A stretch of 63,705 nt of DNA from Pelagibacterales bacterium SAG-MED29 (GTDB lineage Bacteria; Pseudomonadota; Alphaproteobacteria; Pelagibacterales; Pelagibacteraceae): contig JACWDZ010000002.1 of the NCBI GenBank assembly GCA_014653815.1, positions 102,501 through 166,205 on the forward strand, given 5' to 3'. Below, in pieces: positions 24,953-31,978 of this stretch. A program made the position numbers and the translations under genes. A model generated the notes under the pieces. It was not told the DNA's origin. It worked only from the letters and a program-made list of their open reading frames with translations, and did no database searches. How positions within the stretch are numbered: position 1 is the first letter of the stretch; every line of letters starts with the position of its first letter.

Positions 24953-25855
24953 ATGTCAACACAAGAACACAAAAGAACAAAAAAAGTTCATAAAAATATT
25001 AAACTGAATATTAAGAGAAGAACAATTATAGTTGACGATCAATTGGTTTTTCATAAGAATGTTCCAATACCCAGCTGGATAGAGCTTAGTATAATTGACG
25101 TTTGTAATAGATCATGTATTTTTTGTCCAAAATCAAAACCTGAAATAGCTCCAGACACATACCAAAGAATGAAAATGCCTCTGATTAATAAACTTACTAA
25201 AGATATAAAAGATATGGGTTTTAAAGGATCTGTAACTCTTTGTGGCTATGGAGAACCTTTATTGCATAAAGAAATTTATAAGATTTCCAAAAAATTAGCT
25301 GAGGCTGCATTTGTAGAAATAGTTACTAACGGTGATGTTCTTACAAAAGATATTATTAAAAATTTGTACAATTCAAACGTAAATAAACTTTTGATAAGTT
25401 TATATGATGGACCCGAACAAGTAAAAAAGTTTAAAAAAATGACAAAAGAGTCTGGCGTTCCATCTAGCTTTGTAATTCTTAGAGATAGATGGCATGATGA
25501 GTCAAAAGATTATGGCATAAAACTTACAAACAGAACTGGAACTATAGATATAGGAAAACAAGACACAGTTGATAATTTTACATATTGTTTTTATCCGTCA
25601 TATTCAGTTTTAATAGATTGGGATGGCAATTTTTATTTATGTCCTCAGGATTGGCAAAGAAGAATTTCTATGGGAAATTTGATGCAGTCAAGCTTCTTTG
25701 AAATTTGGACGGATAAAATGATCACTAAATATAGAAAAAATTTAATTAAAGGTAAAAGATGCGATAACCCATGCACGTCTTGTAATGCTGAAGGAACTGT
25801 TTTAGGAAAACAACATGCCAAAGCCTGGCAGAAAATTTATAATATAAAAATTTAA
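24953..25855 (+). CDS. Radical SAM protein with SPASM-like C-terminal cluster domain
   Basis: 300 residues. The radical SAM cysteines CNRSCIFC are at about residues 51-58 and GYGEPLLHKE follows as the SAM-contacting GxGEP motif. The C-terminal third has CPQDW and the Cys-rich CDNPCTSCNAEG, which fits a SPASM-type auxiliary iron-sulfur site. An AGGAAG ribosome binding site precedes the ATG. The gene opens a three-gene set with the surface-carbohydrate protein and the kinase-like gene that follow. SPASM proteins of glycan clusters catalyse dehydrogenation, epimerisation or other radical chemistry; the substrate is unknown. Confidence 0.85.
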   Translation: MSTQEHKRTKKVHKNIKLNIKRRTIIVDDQLVFHKNVPIPSWIELSIIDVCNRSCIFCPKSKPEIAPDTYQRMKMPLINKLTKDIKDMGFKGSVTLCGYGEPLLHKEIYKISKKLAEAAFVEIVTNGDVLTKDIIKNLYNSNVNKLLISLYDGPEQVKKFKKMTKESGVPSSFVILRDRWHDESKDYGIKLTNRTGTIDIGKQDTVDNFTYCFYPSYSVLIDWDGNFYLCPQDWQRRISMGNLMQSSFFEIWTDKMITKYRKNLIKGKRCDNPCTSCNAEGTVLGKQHAKAWQKIYNIKI

Positions 25856-25884
25856 ATTAAATTTTATATTTTGAAGAATTTAAA

Positions 25885-27519
25885 ATGACAAATCAAATTA
25901 AATGGGATTTAGATTTATCGCCCTGCGAATATCCAAATCAAATTAGAGATTTTTATTATAAAAACTGCATATCCCAAAGAAAAAATTTTTCTAGTTGGGT
26001 TGATGACTTAAATAAAGATTTTAAAAATGAGGTAGATTGGTGGCTATTATTTCCTTCAAGCAGAAATCCAAATTATTCTAAATTATATCATTACATTTGT
26101 GTAATTGAGACTTTAAAGCAAGTAGTAAAAAAAGGACAATACTTACAAATAGTGACCTCCTCTAAAATTCTATGTGATTTAATAAAGAATAATAATTCAA
26201 ATAAGCTTCAAGTAAATTTAATTAAAAAAACAAATTCGAATAGTAAATTCTATACCCATTTTTTAAAAAGTTTTTCTTTTCAGCTGTTCTTATTTTGTTT
26301 TGTAAATTTTTTTGTAAAAAAAAAGATAATTAAAGAACAAGTTTTTATTCACACTTATCCAAATAATAAAATTGAAAAAGTGGAGAGACTTTTTCAATTC
26401 AAGGAAAAAAAATATATAAATAAATACGTCTTGGTGCCATCTTTTATTGTGAGTAAAAATTTCTTTTTCTTATCTAAATTGATTTTAAAAATTTCAAAGA
26501 AAAATTATGTTTTCAAAGAACATTATTTAAAATTTTCGGACTTAATTTATGCATTTAAATTAATTTTTAGACTAAAAAAATTTAATAAAAAATATAAAAA
26601 ATTTAAAAAACTTGATTTAAGTGCAGTAATCTTTTCAGAAATTAATAATTTTAAAAATTTTAATACGTATGTAATTGGAATTTTAAATTTTAAATTTGTA
26701 GAAAAACTAAGATTTAAAAAAATAAAAATAAAAAAATCTTTATGTTGGTACGAAAGTCATGAGCTCAAAGGGTGGAATATGGGATTTAGAAAATACTTTC
26801 CACAAGTAAAAACATTTGGATATCAGGGATTTTCACCTTTGTTACCATTGATGAATTCTTTCCCAACAAAAAATGAGGCTAAATTTAAAGTTATTCCGGA
26901 GACAATTATAATTACATCGCCAAAATATAAGAAAGTGATTACTGAGTTTAATAAAAATATTAATATAAAAATAGGCCCAACATTAGTTTTTAGAGATATT
27001 TTTAAAAAGTTTAGAAAAAAACATAATATAAAACACCTAGTGATTTTTAATGAAATTAAAAATACAAATGTCCAAATACTTAAATGGCTAGACTATATTT
27101 GTCTTAATGGTGTAGAAAATTTTTTTTATATCAAAATTCCAAAAATATTGAATATGAGTAAAGAGATAAGTAAGTTTAAGCAAAATAAAAAATTTTATTT
27201 TACGGACCAAAATCTTCCTGAATTATTAAAAAATTCAAAATATGTTATTACTAGTGGGGTTGGTTTTTCTTCTACCTCTCTCGAAGCTATATCATATAAA
27301 TGTAGACTTTTAATTCCAGTTGTTGATCCTTTAGATTCTATCTATTTTCAAAAATTGAATATTTCAAAAAAGTTTTATAAATTATTTTTAAAAAAAAGTG
27401 ATTTTTTAAATTATTTTCAGAATAGACGAAAGTTAAGAGAAAAAGATATTTCAGAATATGAATACAATAATTTTAAAAGCACGTATTTCTCTAAAGGAAG
27501 CGAAAAAATATTTTTTTGA
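25885..27519 (+). CDS. Large surface-carbohydrate biosynthesis protein of unknown activity
   Basis: 544 residues. The central WYESHELKGWNMGFR and the later TSGVGFSSTSLEAISY (Ser/Gly-rich, like the nucleotide-binding loop of GT-B polysaccharide transferases) resemble the surface carbohydrate biosynthesis proteins first grouped in Leptospira (possibly the TIGR04326 group, from memory). Residues about 100-125 are hydrophobic and may contact the membrane. It ends in a 1-bp overlap with the APS-kinase-like gene. It has the same general C-terminal motif as the protein at 695-1843, so the two may do related transfer reactions. Specific reaction unknown. Confidence 0.65.
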   Translation: MTNQIKWDLDLSPCEYPNQIRDFYYKNCISQRKNFSSWVDDLNKDFKNEVDWWLLFPSSRNPNYSKLYHYICVIETLKQVVKKGQYLQIVTSSKILCDLIKNNNSNKLQVNLIKKTNSNSKFYTHFLKSFSFQLFLFCFVNFFVKKKIIKEQVFIHTYPNNKIEKVERLFQFKEKKYINKYVLVPSFIVSKNFFFLSKLILKISKKNYVFKEHYLKFSDLIYAFKLIFRLKKFNKKYKKFKKLDLSAVIFSEINNFKNFNTYVIGILNFKFVEKLRFKKIKIKKSLCWYESHELKGWNMGFRKYFPQVKTFGYQGFSPLLPLMNSFPTKNEAKFKVIPETIIITSPKYKKVITEFNKNINIKIGPTLVFRDIFKKFRKKHNIKHLVIFNEIKNTNVQILKWLDYICLNGVENFFYIKIPKILNMSKEISKFKQNKKFYFTDQNLPELLKNSKYVITSGVGFSSTSLEAISYKCRLLIPVVDPLDSIYFQKLNISKKFYKLFLKKSDFLNYFQNRRKLREKDISEYEYNNFKSTYFSKGSEKIFF

Positions 27520-28004
27520 TGGACTTAGTAGAAAAAACAAAACTAATAACTAAAAATTTAAAAAATTTTAAAATTTTGGTAATGGGCCTTCCAGGATCAG
27601 GAAAAACTACTCTTGCAAAGAAGTTATCACTTCTTATAAATGCAAAACGTTTGAATGCTGATGAAGTTCGAAAAAAATTTAATGATTGGGATTTTAGTCT
27701 TGAAGGAAGAATTAGGCAGTCTGATAGAATGAAAAATTTATCTAATGAGATGCTTAAAGAAAATAAAATTATATTAGCTGATTTTATATGTCCTTTGCCA
27801 AAAATACGAAAAGATTTTAATGCTAGTTACATTATTTGGATGGATACAATAAAAGTAGGTAGATTTGAAGATACTAATAAAATGTTTGTTCCTCCTAAGA
27901 AATATGATTTTAAGGTAGATGCTAAACAAGCTGATTTTTTTGTTGAACAAATTATTGATGACTTGATATTCAAATTCATTGAAAACAAGGATAAGGGACT
28001 TTAG
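27519..28004 (+). CDS. P-loop kinase related to adenylylsulfate kinase
   Basis: 161 residues from ATG 27519, which shares one base with the previous stop. Walker A GLPGSGKTTLAKK is at about 23-35, then LNADEVRKKF and DFSLEGRIRQSDR as in APS kinase (CysC), and ADFICP in the place of the AFISP stretch. The ENIRR element of classical APS kinases is not conserved. The enzyme may phosphorylate APS to make PAPS for the sulfotransferase-like gene at 16669, or another nucleotide or sugar. The last 10 bp of the gene lie inside the tRNA-Val gene. It is the final gene of the glycan island. Confidence 0.7.
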   Translation: MDLVEKTKLITKNLKNFKILVMGLPGSGKTTLAKKLSLLINAKRLNADEVRKKFNDWDFSLEGRIRQSDRMKNLSNEMLKENKIILADFICPLPKIRKDFNASYIIWMDTIKVGRFEDTNKMFVPPKKYDFKVDAKQADFFVEQIIDDLIFKFIENKDKGL

Positions 28005-28069
28005 CTCAATAGTAGAGTGCTTGCTTGACATGCAAGAGGTAGTAGGAGCGTAACCTACAAGTCCCACCA
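27995..28069 (+). tRNA. tRNA-Val (anticodon GAC) with non-canonical D and T loops
   Basis: Acceptor GGGACTT pairs with AAGTCCC, discriminator A and encoded CCA (28067-28069). The D stem is GCTC/GAGT and the anticodon stem CTTGC/GCAAG with loop TTGACAT, giving anticodon GAC. The T stem GTAGG/CCTAC is perfect, but its loop is AGCGTAA instead of TTCRANY, and the D loop has AG where GG is expected at 18-19. G19-C56 is kept, while positions 54, 55, 58, 15 and 18 are changed. The fold is otherwise intact, so I call it a tRNA, possibly specialised or decaying. It overlaps the end of the upstream CDS by 10 bp. Confidence 0.85.
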
Positions 28070-28082
28070 TAATTTAAAGTGA

Positions 28083-28105
28083 AATAGATAAGTTGCTTAT
28101 CTATT
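28083..28105 (+). other. Perfect 10-bp hairpin between tRNA-Val and 5S rRNA
   Basis: AATAGATAAG and its exact complement CTTATCTATT are separated by TTG. No T-run follows, so it is not a classical terminator. It may be an RNA-processing or stabilising hairpin just downstream of the tRNA CCA. A second weaker inverted repeat, AATAAGTAA (28111-28119) with TTACTTATT (28140-28148), follows before the 5S gene. Confidence 0.6.
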
Positions 28106-28138
28106 ATAAAAATAAGTAATTTCGTGGATAATCATCTG

Positions 28139-28167
28139 TTTACTTATTGAAATAAAAATAATATAAA
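28139..28167 (+). promoter_or_regulatory. Candidate promoter for the 5S rRNA gene
   Basis: TTTACT at 28139-28144 and TATAAA at 28162-28167 are spaced by exactly 17 bp. A transcript would begin about 6 bp later, close to the 5S gene's first base at 28173. Such AT-rich matches occur by chance, so this rests on spacing and position only. Confidence 0.4.
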
Positions 28168-28172
28168 AAGCT

Positions 28173-28288
28173 GCCTGGTAATTATTGCGAAAGGGCCACA
28201 CCCGATCCCATTCCGAACTCGGAAGTTAAGTCTTTCAGCGCCGATGGTACTTTGTCTTAAGATATGGAAGAGTAGGACGTTGCCAGGC
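28173..28288 (+). rRNA. rrf: 5S ribosomal RNA
   Basis: 116 bp. GCCTGGTAAT and its 3' partner TTGCCAGGC form the terminal helix I. The internal landmarks CCACACCCGATCCCATTCCG and GAACTCGGAAGTTAAG are the conserved bacterial 5S loop A-helix III region. No 16S or 23S sequence is found upstream in the window: the 28 kb to the left is all glycan genes. This agrees with the SAR11 arrangement in which a hypervariable island separates 23S from 5S. Confidence 0.95.
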
Positions 28289-28297
28289 TAATTAATT

Positions 28298-28423
28298 ATG
28301 AAAATAGCTAGCTCATTAAAGTCATTAAAAAAAAGAGATTTAAATTCTAAGTTGGTAAAACGTAGAGGTAAGCTATATATAATTAATAAAAAGAATCCTA
28401 AATTTAAAGCTCGTCAAGGTTAA
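28298..28423 (+). CDS. rpmJ: 50S ribosomal protein L36
   Basis: Only 41 residues, [14 protein letters not shown]... ending in NPKFKARQG, which matches alphaproteobacterial L36 in length, start and the conserved KARQG tail. It is a structural protein of the large subunit. This is the longer form that lacks the zinc-binding cysteines of the 37-38 residue type. The ATG lies 10 bp after the 5S gene, so the two may be read on one transcript. Confidence 0.93.
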   Translation: MKIASSLKSLKKRDLNSKLVKRRGKLYIINKKNPKFKARQG

Positions 28424-28428
28424 TCATG

Positions 28429-28450
28429 AGCAATCTACTTTAATATTGCT
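28429..28450 (+). terminator. Weak hairpin after rpmJ
   Basis: AGCAAT (28429-28434) pairs with ATTGCT (28445-28450) across a 10-base loop, followed by an AT-rich but not T-only tract. At best a weak terminator between rpmJ and pntA. Confidence 0.25.
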
Positions 28451-28471
28451 TTAATTAAAAAGATCTCACAC

Positions 28472-29569
28472 ATGATCGTAGGCTCAACAAAAGAAGATTT
28501 ATCATTAGAAAAAAGGGTTTCAATTACACCTGAGACAGCAAAAAACATAATTAATCTTGGATTAAAGATATATATCGAGAGTAACTATGCTACTCATATA
28601 GGAATTCAAGACTCAGAATATACAAAAGTTGGTGTAGAAATAAAAAATTCATCGAAAGAAGTTTTAAATCATTGTGATTTATTACTAAAAGTTAATTGTC
28701 CATCAGATGAAGAGATTACAAATTTAAAAGATAAGACTATTTTAATTGGAGTCCTAAATCCTTCAAAAAATAAAGACAGATTGAAAGAGATTGTAAAAAA
28801 AAATATAAATATCTTTTCTCTAGAATTTCTGCCACGAATAACGCGAGCGCAATCAATGGATGTTTTATCTTCTCAATCTAATCTAGCAGGATATAGATCA
28901 GTAATAGATTCTATCTATGAGTTTGAAAGAGCAATACCAATGATGATGACAGCAGCTGGAACAGTACCTGCAGCAAAAATTTTAGTTATTGGTGCTGGAG
29001 TCGCTGGTTTACAAGCGATAGCCACTGCAAAGAGATTAGGTGCTATAGTTTCAGCAACAGACGTGAGGGCAGCATCAAAAGAGCAGGTTGAAAGTTTAGG
29101 TGGTAAATTTTTGACAGTAAAGCAGTCAGAAAATCTAGAAACAGAAGGCGGTTATGCGAAAGAAGCAAGTGAAGATTTTAAAAAAAAACAAGCTGAAATG
29201 ATGAAAGATGCTCTTAAAAAAAGTGATATAGTTATATGTACCGCCTTAATACCTGGCAGACCAGCGCCAAGAATTATAAGTGAAGAATTAGTAAAATTAA
29301 TGAGTCCCGGATCAATTATTTATGATCTTGCAGTTGAACAAGGAGGAAATTCAGCTTTTTCAGAGGTAGGAAAAATCAATACTGTTAATGGAGTTAAAGT
29401 TATTGGAGTTAAAAACCTTATGAATAGATTGCCTTTAACAGCCTCAAGTCTTTACGCTAAAAATTTATTTAGTTTTATTAGGAATTTATATAGCAAGGAA
29501 AAGAGAGATTTTATTATTAATATGGAAGACGAGATTATTGAAAAAACTTTAATCAAGGAGATTAAATAA
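28472..29569 (+). CDS. pntA: NAD(P) transhydrogenase subunit alpha, part 1 (NAD-binding)
   Basis: 365 residues, soluble domain I of proton-translocating transhydrogenase. EKRVSITPETAKN at the N terminus, the MSRAQ-like RITRAQSMDVLSSQS, and the NAD-binding Rossmann loop VIGAGVAGLQAIATAKRLGA near residue 172 are all typical. It hands hydride from NADH to NADP+ bound on PntB, driven by the proton gradient. The alpha subunit is split into two genes, as in Rhodospirillum and other alphaproteobacteria. Stop and next ATG overlap by one base (TAATG). Confidence 0.95.
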   Translation: MIVGSTKEDLSLEKRVSITPETAKNIINLGLKIYIESNYATHIGIQDSEYTKVGVEIKNSSKEVLNHCDLLLKVNCPSDEEITNLKDKTILIGVLNPSKNKDRLKEIVKKNINIFSLEFLPRITRAQSMDVLSSQSNLAGYRSVIDSIYEFERAIPMMMTAAGTVPAAKILVIGAGVAGLQAIATAKRLGAIVSATDVRAASKEQVESLGGKFLTVKQSENLETEGGYAKEASEDFKKKQAEMMKDALKKSDIVICTALIPGRPAPRIISEELVKLMSPGSIIYDLAVEQGGNSAFSEVGKINTVNGVKVIGVKNLMNRLPLTASSLYAKNLFSFIRNLYSKEKRDFIINMEDEIIEKTLIKEIK

Positions 29570-29880
29570 TGGAAATAGATCCATTTATATTTAGATTAAG
29601 CATATTTATATTATCAATTTTTATTGGATATTATGTTGTTTGGAGTGTAACCCCTTCTTTACATACTCCTTTAATGTCAGTAACAAATGCTATTTCTTCT
29701 GTAATTATAGTTGGAGCAATAATTGCAGCATTAGCAGGATCATCAAATCATATTTTCGATAAATCAAGTATTTTTGGTTTTCTAGCTATTATTTTAGCTG
29801 CAGTAAATATCTTTGGAGGGTTTTTAGTTACTCAAAGAATGCTGGAAATGTACAAAAAAAAGAAAAATAATAAAAAATGA
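29569..29880 (+). CDS. pntAB: NAD(P) transhydrogenase subunit alpha, part 2 (membrane)
   Basis: 103 residues with three to four hydrophobic helices (about 8-30, 38-62, 68-92). It supplies the membrane part that is fused to the C terminus of PntA in Escherichia coli. LHTPLMSVTNAISSVIIVGA is the conserved segment of the domain. It is coupled to both neighbours by short overlaps (1 and 4 bp). Confidence 0.93.
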   Translation: MEIDPFIFRLSIFILSIFIGYYVVWSVTPSLHTPLMSVTNAISSVIIVGAIIAALAGSSNHIFDKSSIFGFLAIILAAVNIFGGFLVTQRMLEMYKKKKNNKK

Positions 29881-31280
29881 TATCAGTAAATTTATCAGCA
29901 ATATTTTATTTAATATCAGGAATATTATTTATTCTTGCTCTAAGAGGTTTGTCTTCACCCGATACATCAAGACAAGGTAATTATTTTGGAATCATAGGAA
30001 TGGTAATTGCTATAGCAGTTACATTTTTATCGATAGGTAATTTTTCTGCTTCTATAATCTATGTATTTTTATTTTTGGTTATTGGAGGAGCAGTAGGTTC
30101 TTTTATTGCATTTAGAATACCTATGACTGCAATGCCTGAATTAGTTGCTGGCTTTCACAGTCTTGTGGGTCTAGCAGCAGTTTTTGTAGCGATAGCAGCT
30201 TTTTTAAATCCCTCTGCTTTTAATCTGGGCTCCATAGGAAATATTAAATTGGCGAGCTTAATTGAAATGTCCATAGGAGCAGCAGTTGGAGCTATAACTT
30301 TTTCAGGGTCAATAATAGCTTTTTTAAAACTTAGAGGAATTATGTCTGGGGCTCCAATTACATTTTTAGGACAACATTATTTAAATCTGATTTTGGGTAT
30401 TACAATTTTTGTATTAATATTTTATTTGTGTAAATCTCAGTCTGAAAGTTTTTTCTGGACTGTAATTTTTATTTCTTTTTTAGTTGGAGTTTTGTTAATC
30501 ATTCCAATTGGTGGCGCAGATATGCCAGTTGTTATTTCAATGCTTAATTCTTATTCAGGATGGGCCGCAGCAGGAATTGGTTTTACATTAGAGAACACGG
30601 CTTTAATAATTACCGGAGCTCTCGTAGGATCTTCAGGTGCAATTCTTTCTTATATAATGTGCAAAGCTATGAATAGATCTTTTGTAAGTGTTATCCTAGG
30701 AGGATTTGGCGCTGACAGTTCGTCAAGTGATACGAATGATCAAAAAGATCAAAAACCTGTTAAAAGTGGAAATGCTGAAGATGCAGCTTTTTTAATGAAG
30801 AATGCATCCTCGGTTATAATAGTTCCAGGGTATGGAATGGCGGTGGCACAAGCACAACACGCTTTAAGAGAAATGGTTGATAAGTTAAAAAAGAACGACA
30901 TTAAAGTAACCTACGCAATTCATCCTGTAGCTGGAAGGATGCCTGGCCATATGAACGTATTATTAGCTGAAGCAAACGTTCCTTACGATGAAGTTTTTGA
31001 ACTAGAAGATATAAATAATGATTTTGCAAATTCTGATGTAGCATTTGTTATTGGAGCAAATGATGTAACAAATCCAGTTGCCAAAACTGATCCAAAAAGT
31101 CCTATATTTGGAATGCCAGTGCTTGATGTAGAAAAATGTAAATCAGTATTATTTGTTAAAAGAAGCTTGTCACCAGGTTATGCAGGTATAGATAATGAAT
31201 TATTTTACAGAGATAATACTTTAATGTTATTTGCAGATGCAAAAAAAATGACAGAGGATATTGTAAAGAATCTAGATTAA
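29877..31280 (+). CDS. pntB: NAD(P) transhydrogenase subunit beta
   Basis: 467 residues. About nine membrane helices occupy residues 1-270, including the proton channel. After an acidic linker (SSSDTNDQKDQ), the NADP-binding domain III follows, with VPGYGMAVAQAQH, HPVAGRMPGHMNVLLAEANV and GANDVTNPVA. Inner-membrane enzyme that makes NADPH from NADH using proton motive force. It overlaps the transaldolase-like gene by one base (TAATG). Confidence 0.95.
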   Translation: MISVNLSAIFYLISGILFILALRGLSSPDTSRQGNYFGIIGMVIAIAVTFLSIGNFSASIIYVFLFLVIGGAVGSFIAFRIPMTAMPELVAGFHSLVGLAAVFVAIAAFLNPSAFNLGSIGNIKLASLIEMSIGAAVGAITFSGSIIAFLKLRGIMSGAPITFLGQHYLNLILGITIFVLIFYLCKSQSESFFWTVIFISFLVGVLLIIPIGGADMPVVISMLNSYSGWAAAGIGFTLENTALIITGALVGSSGAILSYIMCKAMNRSFVSVILGGFGADSSSSDTNDQKDQKPVKSGNAEDAAFLMKNASSVIIVPGYGMAVAQAQHALREMVDKLKKNDIKVTYAIHPVAGRMPGHMNVLLAEANVPYDEVFELEDINNDFANSDVAFVIGANDVTNPVAKTDPKSPIFGMPVLDVEKCKSVLFVKRSLSPGYAGIDNELFYRDNTLMLFADAKKMTEDIVKNLD

Positions 31281-31978
31281 TGAAAACAAAGATATTTTGT
31301 GACAGTGCTGACTATAAGATTATTAAATTTCTTAATAATAAAAATTTAGTTGATGGTTTTACAACAAACCCAAGCTTAATGAGACTTTCAGGAGCTAGAA
31401 ACTACAAAGATTATTCATTAAAAATTTTGAAAATTTGTAAAAGAAAACCTATTTCATTTGAGGTTTTTGCAGATAATCCCAATGAAATGCTTAAGCAAGC
31501 ATATAAGATTAATAAATGGGGCAAGAATGTTTATGTCAAAATACCAGTTGTTAATTCAAAAGGAATTTTTATGGGCTCTGTAATTAGAGAGTTAAGCAGC
31601 AAGGGCATAAAGTTAAACATTACAGCTGTATACACCTATGATCAGGCAGCAAAAATTTTTAGGTGTTTAAATAAAAAGACAAAATCAATAATATCTATAT
31701 TTGCTGGAAGGATGGCAGATAAAGGTAAAGATCCACTTCCAGTATTTAAAAAAACTATTGCATTAACAAAAAAATATAGAAATATTGAAATTCTTTGGGC
31801 TAGCACTAGAGAGGCTTATAATTTTATTCAAGCCAAACAATTGAAATGTAATATTATCACTATGCCTCCTAAAGTAATTCATCAAATAAGCTCTTTTGGA
31901 AAAAGTTATAAAGCATTAACTCTTGATACGGTTAAAGGTTTTTTGATTGATAGTAAAAAATCTAAATTTAAAATTTAA
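31280..31978 (+). CDS. Transaldolase family protein (TalC/Fsa-like)
   Basis: 232 residues, the small transaldolase type. FCDSADYK, TTNPSLM, FEVFADN and VYVKIPV (about residues 87-93), where the lysine forms the Schiff base with the donor ketose, are all present. Then LNITAVYT, ISIFAGRMADKG and ILWASTR follow. It moves a dihydroxyacetone unit between sugar phosphates in the pentose phosphate pathway. Fsa-type aldolase activity cannot be excluded. Being coupled to the transhydrogenase genes, it may be co-expressed with them. It ends 4 bp inside the opposing typA end. Confidence 0.85.
   Translation: MKTKIFCDSADYKIIKFLNNKNLVDGFTTNPSLMRLSGARNYKDYSLKILKICKRKPISFEVFADNPNEMLKQAYKINKWGKNVYVKIPVVNSKGIFMGSVIRELSSKGIKLNITAVYTYDQAAKIFRCLNKKTKSIISIFAGRMADKGKDPLPVFKKTIALTKKYRNIEILWASTREAYNFIQAKQLKCNIITMPPKVIHQISSFGKSYKALTLDTVKGFLIDSKKSKFKI

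Noticed and set aside
27969-27983. TTCAA and TTGAA half-sites near the end of the APS-kinase-like gene
   Set aside because: Spacing is 5 rather than 3, the outer G/C bases are missing, and the site lies inside a coding region, so it is not counted as an operator.
28083-28105. Hairpin after tRNA-Val as a Rho-independent terminator
   Set aside because: Strong stem but no following T-run; the downstream bases are mixed A/T.
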